Source: Pseudomonas syringae CC1557
GTDB lineage: Bacteria > Pseudomonadota > Gammaproteobacteria > Pseudomonadales > Pseudomonadaceae
Assembly (NCBI RefSeq): GCF_000452705.1
Contig: NZ_CP007014.1
Coordinates: forward strand, 248,001-312,000
DNA: 64,000 nucleotides
Direction of reading: 5' to 3'
The notes under the pieces were generated by a model. The model searched no databases. It was not told the DNA's origin and worked only from the letters and a program-made list of their open reading frames with translations. Shown here one piece after another: positions 9,543 through 17,415 of this stretch; position 1 is the stretch's first letter; each line of letters starts with the position of its first letter. The position numbers and the translations under genes were made by a program.

Positions 9543-10115
9543 AGCTAAGCAAGCGCTGCGACTACCATCCCGCATATCTTCTTCAGTCAAGGGCGCCAAA
9601 TCTGGCGCCTTTGGCGTTTCTGGGATTTGAAAACCCTCAATCATCCCGACAGCTTTCCCGTTCGGCGTACGGTTGCGATAAGCCGTCACCACGCTGTAAT
9701 AGAGCTGGTCATCGCCGATAGGCCAAGCTGCTAATACTGCACACCCTTTGCGACCCCGGAGCACGATCAGTCGCTCGTTCCCCTTCATCGAGTCAAACTC
9801 ACAAACGATGTTTGTGCCATGCACGATGATGTCGGACACAAAACGCGGTACGTCGTAGACCGTTGGGTAGCCCCACTTTACCAGGTCATGCCCACGCTCT
9901 TGCCAGATGTGGCGTACACCGAAGCCTTTGTGGGGCCCGATGTGCTTGCCCGCCCTGAGGTAGATATCCCCGCCAGGCTGTTGTAGCAACTGGCTAGTAA
10001 CCTTCACCAATCCCCAGGATTCGAGGCCTGTGGTGGGGTGAGCAATATTGAAATCTTCGTGATGGTCGAACTCGACCGGTATCGCCTGAGGCGGCGGCGC
10101 CTTGAAACGTGACAT
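9534..10115 (-). CDS. Putative BECR-fold (Barnase/EndoU/ColicinE5/RelE-like) nuclease, toxin-like
   Basis: 193 residues, no signal peptide. The central part runs LRAGKHIGPHKGFGVRHIWQ, then a helical stretch LVKWGYPTVYDVPRFVSDII, strands ERLIVLRGRKGCAVLAAW, and a terminal YYSVVTAYRNRTPNGKAVG. A His-containing 'G.G..HI' region, a beta-sheet core and a 'YSVVTAYR' strand near the end resemble phage/mobile-element BECR RNases. I recognise the pattern but not a specific family, and catalysis is inferred. ATG 10115 has AAGGA upstream. Upstream on the same strand lie a ribbon-helix-helix-like small protein and an unknown gene, so a toxin/antitoxin-type module is possible. Base composition looks more AT-rich than the flanking core genes. 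Confidence 0.45.
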   Translation of the reverse strand: MSRFKAPPPQAIPVEFDHHEDFNIAHPTTGLESWGLVKVTSQLLQQPGGDIYLRAGKHIGPHKGFGVRHIWQERGHDLVKWGYPTVYDVPRFVSDIIVHGTNIVCEFDSMKGNERLIVLRGRKGCAVLAAWPIGDDQLYYSVVTAYRNRTPNGKAVGMIEGFQIPETPKAPDLAPLTEEDMRDGSRSACLANP

Positions 10116-10347
10116 GCCAGCAATCCTTAACTACCTGATGGCTCCATTCTCACGTCACGACTGGCCGTGTCAGAACCGCACTTTCCCATTTTACAGAATT
10201 TAGCGATGCCGATGGTCATTGGGTGTCTGCGGCGAGGGCTATGGATGGACAAGCTGAACCGGGGGATCCTTAAAATCGTGCAGTGGCTCGACGACTTAAG
10301 ACGCTGGGTACCTCAGTCACCGCCGAGCACTGCTAACCCGATAGCCA

Positions 10348-10527
10348 TTAAGACTCAGGTACTTTGCGGGTTGATTCACAGGCCTCCATTGTCGAGTCGA
10401 GCATGAATTGGCGTGGAGATTTGTTCAGCATGTTGGCCGCTTTATTGACCTTGTCGGTCTGGTTGACCCCAAAGGTAACCAAAATGGGTTTGCCAGCGAC
10501 GGCGGGTGGAGGGGATTTGCGGCTCAT
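10348..10527 (-). CDS. Small ribbon-helix-helix-like protein (possible antitoxin or repressor)
   Basis: A 59-residue ORF: ATG 10527, TAA 10348-10350. After a Pro-rich start comes one beta-like strand (PILVTFGV), a helix (NQTDKVNKAANMLN), a turn (KSPRQ) and a second helix (FMLDSTMEACEST). This is the strand-helix-turn-helix order of ribbon-helix-helix DNA-binding proteins such as DUF1778-type antitoxins. Its ATG overlaps the TGA of the upstream frame (ATGA at 10527-10524), a sign of translational coupling. The putative nuclease begins about 230 bp downstream on the same strand. Confidence 0.4.
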   Translation of the reverse strand: MSRKSPPPAVAGKPILVTFGVNQTDKVNKAANMLNKSPRQFMLDSTMEACESTRKVPES

Positions 10528-10742
10528 TCATTTTTCCCCTGTTCCAAAACCTGCTCTGCTTTCTGCAAAGTTGCCTGCTTAATGAGCTTGTTCACAGAAA
10601 TACGTTTGCCGGTGCATCGCTCTATCAAATCAACTTGGCGGTTTACCGAATCTGCTTCCTCCTGGGTGCAGTCGCTTTGGTGGTATTTTTTTGCGGGCGC
10701 TTCAAGCGTGCTCTGCGAGTGCCTTGGTGCTTGCTCAGCGCA

Positions 10743-11624
10743 TTACTCGTAGTGCAGCTCACCAAATAAACCGATCATGAGATCGCCATCCAGGATCTCG
10801 AAAGGAAGGGTGACGTATTGGTCAGGGTGGCGTGGCAGCGCTTTTCCGTCGTGTGCTGAGTTCTTTGTATGACCCTGGACTTGCTCGCCGTTTTCCTTGA
10901 GGTAGGGAAGCACCACGATGCGACCATGATTCTTTGACAGAATTGTGCCTTCATTCCAAAGGGTGGTGCCTTCGCCGCTGGATTCGCTACCCGTACTCTT
11001 CACAACCCATTGAGGCACGCCATCCTCTTCATACCAGAAGACGAAGCCTCCAATCACAAGCACGCTTTGTCCTTGGCTCCTCGTCTCGGCCAGTAGTTGT
11101 CTGACGCTGGCCAGTTGAAGCAGCTTGTTTGCCCGAGGAAGCAATTGTTCGCGAATCAGTGCTTTGGTTTTTCCCCAATGATCGAACCCCGAATAACCGT
11201 AGCCCCTGGCAATCGACTTGCGAAAACAGGCCTGCGACAGCTTTGTGTTTAGAGCGCCAAGGTATTCCCACTTCATGTCGCCGGTACAGTGCAGGCAGGC
11301 TTTGAATTCTGGAAAAGCTGCGAGCTGAACATACGGGGCAACCTCAAGCAGCTCTGATAGAGGCTCACGTAGGCGTTCGATGCCCTTAGCCAATTCAAGA
11401 CTATGACTGGCCGGACGGGGCAAATTGGCATTTCGCTTGACGGCCTCACGCTCCATCAGCTCTTCTTCGTCTCGAATTCGACGCCCAGATGTCAGGGTTT
11501 TTTCGACTTTCAGGATGGTGGGAGTTTGGAGCTGCGGGTCGTCCAGAGCCTGTCTGATCCGGTCATGAATGCCTTGGTTGAAGTCATCTGCAGCAGTCAT
11601 GGCCTCTGCGTAGGTTGTGAACAC
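10743..11624 (-). CDS. Hypothetical protein, probably part of a longer gene split by stop codons
   Basis: 293 codons from GTG 11624 to TAA 10743-10745. I do not recognise a family. Content: a charged helical N-terminal half (FNQGIHDRIRQAL; RRIRDEEELMEREAVKRN), a middle with two nearby cysteines (EFKACLHCTGDMKW), and a beta-rich C-terminal part (VLVIGGFVFWYEEDGVPQWV; HPDQYVTLPFEILDGDLMIG). The same frame is open upstream to a TGA at 11721-11723 and, beyond that, to ATG 11798, which has a strong AAGGAGG site. Downstream it continues for 72 sense codons past the TAA to TGA 10524-10526, which overlaps the next gene's ATG. The whole 11798-10524 frame (425 codons) may therefore be one gene inactivated by two nonsense codons. 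Confidence 0.45.
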   Translation of the reverse strand: MFTTYAEAMTAADDFNQGIHDRIRQALDDPQLQTPTILKVEKTLTSGRRIRDEEELMEREAVKRNANLPRPASHSLELAKGIERLREPLSELLEVAPYVQLAAFPEFKACLHCTGDMKWEYLGALNTKLSQACFRKSIARGYGYSGFDHWGKTKALIREQLLPRANKLLQLASVRQLLAETRSQGQSVLVIGGFVFWYEEDGVPQWVVKSTGSESSGEGTTLWNEGTILSKNHGRIVVLPYLKENGEQVQGHTKNSAHDGKALPRHPDQYVTLPFEILDGDLMIGLFGELHYE

Positions 11625-12055
11625 TGCTGCTCTGGCATGTCCGTTGCCGTTATCAAAAAAGTATCGCCTCCACGCGAGGTGGGAATCGGGAAATAGTTTC
11701 AGAGCGCGCAGGTTCCATGATCAGCTGATATGGAATTGCCGGAACGGTAGTACCGCCAGGGTGGACGCGGAGTGGTAAGGCATCTGATCGAGTCGCATGG
11801 TTTCCTCCTTGAATGACATTCCCAAGGCTATCATTTTGCTACTAGAGTCGGGTGTGCAGGCAGCTGAGACAAAGCTCATCTTTGGGTCGATGGAGGGGTA
11901 CATATAGGGCAACAAATTGATCTCTATCCGCCTGATTTTCTTGCAGTAAAAGCTTGATAGCAGACTGTGCAAAAGCTATGACGCACATATAGCAAATCGC
12001 TTGGAAGGCGTCGTAACAGAGCGTAATGTGCATAAAATTGGGGGCAGGAAGTGCC
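11625..12055. other. Spacer: repeat-like element and junction to the thyA fragment
   Basis: 11721-11785 carries 'ggaattgccggaacggtagt' and 'gtggacgcggagtgg', related to the repeats near 5575. A strong minus-strand ribosome site (AAGGAGG) and ATG sit at 11798. From 11850 to 12055 I see no gene; sequence identity with thyA starts at about 12056. Confidence 0.4.
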
Positions 12056-12453
12056 TCGGCACGCCGTTCAACCTGACCGAAGGTGCCGCGCTGCTGAGCC
12101 TCATCGGCCGCCTGACCGGCTACACGCCGCGCTGGTTCACCTATTTCATCGGCGATGCCCATGTGTACGAGAACCATCTGGACATGCTCAACGAGCAGAT
12201 GACCCGCGAGCTGTACCCGATGCCGAAACTGGTGATCTCCGACCGCGTGCCCGAGTTTGCCATGGACATGCTCAACGAGCAGATGACCCGCGAGCTGTAC
12301 CCGATGCCGAAACTGGTGATCTCCGACCGCGTGCCCGAGTTTGCCAAGACTGGCGTGTACCAGCCTGAATGGCTGGAGCTGATCGAGCCTTCGGACTTCT
12401 CACTGGAAGGCTATCAGCATCACCCGGCGATGACGGCGCCGATGGCGGTTTAA
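12056..12453 (+). pseudogene. Partial second copy of thyA 3' end with internal 84-bp duplication
   Basis: Encodes [20 protein letters not shown] through to [12 protein letters not shown], the last ~100 residues of ThyA, without the catalytic cysteine region or an authentic start. It differs from the intact gene (7433-7744) at several mostly synonymous positions (for example GTGATC versus GTCATC) and a few residues (ELYP versus EPYP; SDR versus SER). An in-frame 84-bp tandem duplication adds 28 residues. It marks the right edge of the accessory insert, with a different 3' flank (TAA then cadR). Confidence 0.85.
12181..12348 (+). repeat. 84-bp direct tandem duplication inside the thyA fragment
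   Basis: Bases 12181-12264 (gacatgctcaacgagcag ... gtttgccatg) are repeated from 12265 to about 12347. The units match along their length; only the last codons diverge (gccatg versus gccaag). The ancestral junction shares 'tggacatg'. Confidence 0.9.
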
Positions 12454-12475
12454 AAAGGCTGCCCGCTATGACCTT

Positions 12476-12498
12476 CTCGTTCCCGCATGAGGAACGAG
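12476..12498. repeat. Perfect 8-bp-stem hairpin between thyA fragment and cadR
   Basis: CTCGTTCC, loop CGCATGA, GGAACGAG. The same 'cgttcctcacgc' words occur in the intergenic repeats near 5637 and 29185. It lies downstream of cadR (minus strand) and could serve as its terminator, though no T-run is obvious. Confidence 0.5.
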
Positions 12499-12514
12499 AG
12501 GTGTCAAACCCGTC

Positions 12515-12961
12515 TCAATGCCCATGACTCCTCCCCACATGTGAAGGCTCGCCCTCTGGCGCCGCCACAGCTCCCGTCACTTCCAGTCTCTCCAGTATTG
12601 CGCAATGTTCTGTTGTGCCATCGCTGCAGCGGCGGCGCAGGTCGAGCAGTTGTTCCTGGAGCGCTTGCAGGGTCGCAACGCGGGCGTTGACATGTTCGAT
12701 GTGTTCGTCGATCAGCGCGTTGACGTTTTCGCATTGGTCCTGCGGGCTGTCGCGCAGGTTCAGCAGGTTGCGGATTTCTTCGAGGGTCATGTCCAGGCTG
12801 CGGCAATTGCGGATGAACGACAGGCGTTCCATGTGCGCCCGGGTGTACAGCCGGTAGTTGCCATCAGTACGGGCGGGGGCGGGCAGCAGGCCTTCGCGCT
12901 CGTAATAACGGATGGTCTCGACCTGGGTGTCGGTCAGTTTTGCCAGTTCGCCGATCTTCAT
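12515..12961 (-). CDS. cadR: MerR-family cadmium/zinc-responsive regulator
   Basis: 148 residues. The winged-helix N-terminus MKIGELAKLTDTQVETIRYY and the dimer helix are typical of MerR. Metal-binding cysteines are present in the CadR/ZntR pattern: Cys77 (DQCENVNALIDEHI), Cys112 and a second C-terminal Cys about eight residues later (RCSDGTTEHC). A His-containing tail (HVGRSHGH) is the CadR-type extension that adds metal ligands. Divergent from cadA with one MerR-type promoter between them. CadR normally underwinds the long-spacer cadA promoter when Cd(II) or Zn(II) binds. Confidence 0.93.
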   Translation of the reverse strand: MKIGELAKLTDTQVETIRYYEREGLLPAPARTDGNYRLYTRAHMERLSFIRNCRSLDMTLEEIRNLLNLRDSPQDQCENVNALIDEHIEHVNARVATLQALQEQLLDLRRRCSDGTTEHCAILERLEVTGAVAAPEGEPSHVGRSHGH

Positions 12962-12984
12962 TTTGACTCATCTCTTTTGAGTGC

Positions 12985-13015
12985 TTGACCCTATAGTAGC
13001 TACAGGGTGTTCACT
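12985..13015 (+). promoter_or_regulatory. MerR-type cadA promoter and CadR operator
   Basis: A -35 box TTGACC (12985-12990) is followed by a dyad with arms ACCCTATAG (12988-12996) and CTACAGGGT (13000-13008), one mismatch between arms. A weak -10 region lies near 13010-13015, giving the extended ~19-20 bp spacer expected for MerR-family control. Placement in the cadR/cadA divergent gap supports the assignment. Confidence 0.8.
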
Positions 13016-13046
13016 TGGCAACAAGCAGAATCCTGGAGCGCAACGA

Positions 13047-15305
13047 ATGGGCACGACAATCAAGAATCCCCCCGCACATGACCACGATCATGACCATGCT
13101 CACGGGGAGCACGCGCACGAGCACAAGCCCGTAGAGCCTGCGCACTCGTGCTGCTCCAGCAACGCACAGCCTGCGGTGGTTACGTTCGATGAGGCTCCGG
13201 CAGCTGGCGGTCGCCTGAGCAGTTTTCGTATCGAAGCCATGGATTGCCCTACCGAGCAGACGTTGATCCAGAACAAACTGGGCAAGCTGGCGGGTGTGCA
13301 AAAGCTGGAGTTCAACCTGATCAATCGCATGCTGGGTGTCTGGCATGATCTGCCGTCCACTGACCCGATTCGCGAGGCCATCAGCTCGCTGGGTATGCAG
13401 GCTGAGCCGGTCGAAGAAGGCGCGGCGTCTGCTGAACCCGCTCCGGTCGTGAAAAAACACTGGTGGCCATTGGCGTTGTCCGGCGTTGCGGCATTGGCGG
13501 CGGAGCTGGTCCATTTTGCTTCGCTTGGTCCGACCTGGGTCGTCGCGCTGCTAGCGCTGGTGTCGATCTTCAGTTGCGGACTGACGACTTACAAGAAGGG
13601 CTGGATCGCACTCAAGAACTTCAACCTGAACATCAATGCCCTGATGAGCATTGCGGTGACTGGCGCGATTCTGATCGGTCAGTGGCCGGAAGCGGCGATG
13701 GTGATGTTCCTGTTCACCATCGCCGAATTGATCGAAGCCAAGTCGCTGGATCGGGCCCGCCATGCAATCAGCGGATTAATGCAGCTGACGCCGGAGCTCG
13801 CCACCGTTAAACAGGCAGACGGCAGCTGGCAGGAAATTGAAGCCAAAAACGTCGAACTGGAAGCTATTGTCCGAATCAAGCCAGGCGAGCGTGTCGGTCT
13901 TGATGGCGAGGTGGTGTCTGGTAATTCGACAATCGATCAGGCGTCGATCACCGGTGAAAGCCTGCCGGTCGAGAAGACGGTCGGCGATAAGGTCTTCGCA
14001 GGTACCATCAATCAGGCGGGATCGCTTGAGTATCGTGTTACCGCAGCGGCCAACAATTCGACGCTGGCGCGGATTATTCATGCGGTAGAAGCGGCGCAGG
14101 GATCGCGAGCGCCGACCCAGCGCTTTGTCGACAGCTTCTCGCGCATTTACACGCCGGTGGTGTTCGTCGTCGCCTTGGCACTGGCTTTGATTGCGCCGTT
14201 GTTCTTCGGCGGCGAATGGTTCGACTGGATCTACCGGGCACTGGTATTGCTGGTGGTGGCGTGCCCGTGTGCTCTGGTGATCTCTACGCCGGTGACCATT
14301 GTCAGCGGTCTGGCCGCCGCAGCACGCAAGGGTATTCTGATCAAGGGCGGCGTCTATCTGGAGATGGGCGAGAAGCTCGACTACCTGGCCCTCGACAAGA
14401 CCGGCACGCTCACACACGGCAAGCCGGTGCAGACCGACTATGTACCGCTGAACCCTGCCGTTGCCGACAGCGCGCCTGCCATCGCCGCGAGCCTTGCGGG
14501 GCGTTCCGATCACCCGGTTTCCCAAGCGATTGCCAAGGCCGCCGACGGCAGCCTGACGCGCCATGAGGTCACTGCATTCGAAGCCTTGGGCGGGCGCGGG
14601 GTGAAGGGCGAAGTCAACGGTCAGATGTACCACTTGGGCAACCATCGTCTGGTCGAAGAGCTGGGGTTGTGCTCGCCAGAACTGGAAGCCAGGCTCGATG
14701 CGCTGGAAACACAGGGCAAGACCGTGGTGCTGTTGCTGGATGCGTCAGGGCCGATTGCGCTGTTTGCGGTGGCCGATACCGTTAAGGAAACCAGCCGTGA
14801 AGCCATTGCTCAGTTGCACGAGCTGGGCATCAAGACGGTCATGCTGACCGGCGACAACCCACACACGGCCAAGGCGATTGCCGATCAGGTCGGGATTGAT
14901 GAAGCTCAGGGCAATCTGTTGCCTGCCGACAAGCTGGGTGCCATCGAGGCGCTCTACGCTCGTAACCATCGCGTGGGCATGGTCGGTGATGGCATCAACG
15001 ATGCACCGGCACTGGCAAGGTCCGAAATTGGTTTTGCGATGGCGGCCGCGGGTACGGATACAGCAATTGAGACGGCAGATGTCGCCCTGATGGACGATGA
15101 TCTGCGCAAAATACCGACGTTCATTCGCCTGTCGCGTCGGACTTCAGCGGTGCTCAAACAGAATATCGTTCTGGCAATCGTCACCAAGGTGCTGTTCATC
15201 GGCATCACCTTTGCCGGCCTGGCGACCATGTGGATGGCCGTGTTCGCCGACATGGGCGTGAGCCTGCTGGTAGTGTTCAACGGCTTGCGATTGCTCAAGA
15301 AGTGA
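13047..15305 (+). CDS. cadA: Cd/Zn/Pb-exporting P1B-type ATPase
   Basis: Inner-membrane ATP-driven exporter of divalent soft metals. 752 residues from ATG 13047 (TGGAG upstream); an earlier ATG at 12981 falls upstream of the promoter and is rejected. Order: His/Asp/Glu-rich metal-binding leader (HDHDHDHAHGEHAHEH), a pair of cysteines (HSCCSSN), one HMA-like domain with EAMDCPTEQ instead of the classic two-cysteine loop, membrane helices with the CPC site (Cys406, VACPCALVIS), the phosphorylated Asp450 in DKTGTLTHGKP, and the hinge GDGINDAPAL. Convergent with hutG. Confidence 0.96.
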   Translation: MGTTIKNPPAHDHDHDHAHGEHAHEHKPVEPAHSCCSSNAQPAVVTFDEAPAAGGRLSSFRIEAMDCPTEQTLIQNKLGKLAGVQKLEFNLINRMLGVWHDLPSTDPIREAISSLGMQAEPVEEGAASAEPAPVVKKHWWPLALSGVAALAAELVHFASLGPTWVVALLALVSIFSCGLTTYKKGWIALKNFNLNINALMSIAVTGAILIGQWPEAAMVMFLFTIAELIEAKSLDRARHAISGLMQLTPELATVKQADGSWQEIEAKNVELEAIVRIKPGERVGLDGEVVSGNSTIDQASITGESLPVEKTVGDKVFAGTINQAGSLEYRVTAAANNSTLARIIHAVEAAQGSRAPTQRFVDSFSRIYTPVVFVVALALALIAPLFFGGEWFDWIYRALVLLVVACPCALVISTPVTIVSGLAAAARKGILIKGGVYLEMGEKLDYLALDKTGTLTHGKPVQTDYVPLNPAVADSAPAIAASLAGRSDHPVSQAIAKAADGSLTRHEVTAFEALGGRGVKGEVNGQMYHLGNHRLVEELGLCSPELEARLDALETQGKTVVLLLDASGPIALFAVADTVKETSREAIAQLHELGIKTVMLTGDNPHTAKAIADQVGIDEAQGNLLPADKLGAIEALYARNHRVGMVGDGINDAPALARSEIGFAMAAAGTDTAIETADVALMDDDLRKIPTFIRLSRRTSAVLKQNIVLAIVTKVLFIGITFAGLATMWMAVFADMGVSLLVVFNGLRLLKK

Positions 15306-15328
15306 TCAAACGGCATCGTTGAAGAGCG

Positions 15329-15362
15329 AACGCGGAGCGTCCAGAGCGGCATACCCACGCGG
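15329..15362. repeat. Interspersed repeat between cadA and hutG
   Basis: 'gaacgcggagcgtccagagc' followed by 'ggcatacccacgcgg', the same wording as units near 5724-5760. Short convergent spacer; no other feature seen. Confidence 0.5.
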
Positions 15363-15380
15363 TTTTGCGCAAACGTGCAG

Positions 15381-16181
15381 TCAGCCAAACCGCTCTCGCC
15401 CCCATGCAATGAAGGTTTCCAGCAGTGGCTTGAGCACGGCGCGTGTCGGTTCGGCGAGGTCCGGGCGGTAGTGAAAGGGCACGAATTCGTCCATGTAAGT
15501 GCTTTGCGCCAGTTCCAGTTGCACAGCATGGATGTTGTTGGCCGGGTCGCCATAGTGGCGGGTGATGTGGCCGCCCTTGAAGCGTCCGTTCAGCACATGG
15601 CTGTAATCCTTGGCCGCCGCGCAGACCTGCTCCATCCTGCTGGCCAGCTCCGGATCACAGCTCGCACCATTGAAGGTGCCCAGGTTGAAGTCGGGTAGAC
15701 GGCCATCGAACAGGTGCGGAATATGTCCGCGAATCGAGTGGGCGTCGAACAGCAGCGCATAGCCGAATTCATCGCGCATTCGCTGCAGTTCCTGCTCCAG
15801 TGTCTGGTGGTAGGGCGTCCAGATCTGCTCCAGATACCGCGCTCGTTCCTCGGCACTTGGCGTCTGACCGTCCTTGAACAGTGGCACGCCATCGAACAGG
15901 ATCGACGGGAACAGGCCAGTGGTCGCGCCGACGTACATCGGCTTGTCGTCGGAGGGGCGATTGAGGTCGATGACAAAACGCGAATACTCGGCGGCCAGGG
16001 TGCTGGCGCCCAGTTCGGCGGCAAAGTCATACAGGCGCGGGATGTGCCAGTCGGTGTCCGGCAGGCTCAGCGCTTCGTCCACCAAAGCCGCTTCAACCAC
16101 CGGTGTCAGTTGCAGGCCGGCATGCGGCATGCTGATCAGCAGCGGCACGCGGCCACGCTTGAATGTCAGAACGTTATCCAC
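15381..16181 (-). CDS. hutG: N-formylglutamate deformylase (N-formylglutamate amidohydrolase)
   Basis: Last step of the five-step pseudomonad histidine pathway: N-formylglutamate to glutamate and formate. 266 residues. Motifs include LLISMPHAGLQ (His of the Zn site), SRFVIDLNRPSDD, LLFDAHSIRGHIPHLFDGRL, and GGHITRHYG. GTG 16181 is chosen because AAGGAG lies eight bases before it and DNVLTFKRGRVPLL is the family N-terminus; the open frame further upstream reads into hutI. It overlaps nothing and follows hutI by 13 bp, at the 3' end of the hut operon. Confidence 0.93.
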   Translation of the reverse strand: MDNVLTFKRGRVPLLISMPHAGLQLTPVVEAALVDEALSLPDTDWHIPRLYDFAAELGASTLAAEYSRFVIDLNRPSDDKPMYVGATTGLFPSILFDGVPLFKDGQTPSAEERARYLEQIWTPYHQTLEQELQRMRDEFGYALLFDAHSIRGHIPHLFDGRLPDFNLGTFNGASCDPELASRMEQVCAAAKDYSHVLNGRFKGGHITRHYGDPANNIHAVQLELAQSTYMDEFVPFHYRPDLAEPTRAVLKPLLETFIAWGRERFG

Positions 16182-16194
16182 AGGGCACACTCCT

Positions 16195-17400
16195 TCAGAT
16201 CGATGATTCGACGCCATGGCGCACGATGCGTTTGTCCAGATCGCCGCCCAGCCAGTACGCCAGATCAGCCGGTCGTTCGATGTTCCAGGCCACAAAATCC
16301 GCCACCTTGCCGACCTCCAGCGAGCCATGGGTCGCGCTCATGCCCAACGCCTTGGCGGCATTGAACGTCACCCCCGCCAGTGCTTCTTCAGGCGTCATGC
16401 GAAACAGCGTGCAGGCCATGTTGAGCATCAGGCGCAATGACAGGCCGGGCGAAGTGCCAGGGTTCAGGTCAGTAGCAATGGCAATCGGCACGCCGTGCTT
16501 GCGTAGCGCATCCATCGGCGGCAGTTGTGTTTCACGCAGGAAGTAAAACGCTCCCGGCAGCAGTACCGCAACGGTTCCGGCAGCGGCCATGGCGATAGCA
16601 TCGTCTTCGCTCATGAACTCCAGGTGATCCGCTGACAGCGCCTTGTAACGCGCTGCCAGACTCGATCCGCCCAGTGAAGAAAGCTGCTCGGCGTGCAGTT
16701 TCACCGGCAGCGCCAACTGCCCGGCGGTGATGAACACCTGCTCGACCTGTGCAGGTGAGAACGCCAGGTACTCACAGAACGCATCCACCGCATCCACCAG
16801 CCCTTCGGCCGACAGCGCCGGAAGCATCTCGTTGCAGATGTGCTGAATGTAGTCGTCGGCGCGGTCGGCGTATTCCGGTGGAAGCGCATGAGCGGCCAGG
16901 CAGGTGGCGCGCACGGTGACGGGCTGGGTGTTACCCAGACGCCGGATCACACGCAGGATCTTGCGCTCGTTCTCCAGGTCCAGCCCGTAACCCGACTTCA
17001 TTTCCACCGTGGTAACGCCGTCTTTCAGCAGATGCCGCAGGCGACGCTCGGCACTGGCGTACAGCTCATCTTCACTGGCAGCGCGGGTCGCTCTTACCGT
17101 GCTGGCGATGCCGCCGCCCGCAGCGGCGATATCGGCGTAGCTCACACCTTGCAGGCGCTGCTCGAACTCGCCGCTGCGGTTACCGCCGAAGACGGTATGT
17201 GTGTGGCAGTCGATCAGGCCGGGCGTGACCCATGCCCCGCCCAGATCGATGCAGTTGTCATGTTCCGACTCAGTCAGTTCAGCCAGAGGCCCGATCCACT
17301 CGATGAGCGCTCCGGAGGTCACGATGGCGGCATCCTCGATGATCGAGTATTTGCCGTGCGCCATGCTTGCGATGTGACAGTTCTTCCAGAGCATTTTCAT
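16195..17400 (-). CDS. hutI: Imidazolonepropionase
   Basis: Hydrolyses 4-imidazolone-5-propanoate to N-formimino-L-glutamate (third hut step). 401 residues of the amidohydrolase fold. The metal motif is [16 protein letters not shown]; further conserved pieces are [45 protein letters not shown] and [20 protein letters not shown]. 15 bp after hutT on the same strand; part of the hut operon. Confidence 0.96.
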   Translation of the reverse strand: MKMLWKNCHIASMAHGKYSIIEDAAIVTSGALIEWIGPLAELTESEHDNCIDLGGAWVTPGLIDCHTHTVFGGNRSGEFEQRLQGVSYADIAAAGGGIASTVRATRAASEDELYASAERRLRHLLKDGVTTVEMKSGYGLDLENERKILRVIRRLGNTQPVTVRATCLAAHALPPEYADRADDYIQHICNEMLPALSAEGLVDAVDAFCEYLAFSPAQVEQVFITAGQLALPVKLHAEQLSSLGGSSLAARYKALSADHLEFMSEDDAIAMAAAGTVAVLLPGAFYFLRETQLPPMDALRKHGVPIAIATDLNPGTSPGLSLRLMLNMACTLFRMTPEEALAGVTFNAAKALGMSATHGSLEVGKVADFVAWNIERPADLAYWLGGDLDKRIVRHGVESSI

Positions 17401-17415
17401 TCCGGGCCTCGTTGA

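Noticed and set aside
9296..9544. 82-codon plus-strand ORF
   Set aside because: No ribosome site, no resemblance to any protein, overlaps the end of the minus-strand nuclease-like gene.
10167..10769. Several plus-strand ORFs of 70-115 codons
   Set aside because: They lie opposite a coherent minus-strand series (unknown gene, RHH-like protein); Trp/Phe/Ser-rich composition suggests shadows.
10743..11723. Programmed stop-codon readthrough or selenocysteine in the split frame
   Set aside because: Two different stops (TGA and TAA), no SECIS-like hairpin noticed, and the neighbourhood is full of decayed genes; nonsense mutation is simpler.
12001..12453. 150-residue '[10 protein letters not shown]...' protein as a real thymidylate synthase
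   Set aside because: Only the C-terminal third of ThyA is present, the catalytic Cys is absent and there is an internal duplication; treated as a remnant.
7745..12453. CRISPR array or tRNA-targeted integration site
   Set aside because: No regularly spaced repeats and no tRNA gene; the repeated DNA is thyA coding sequence.
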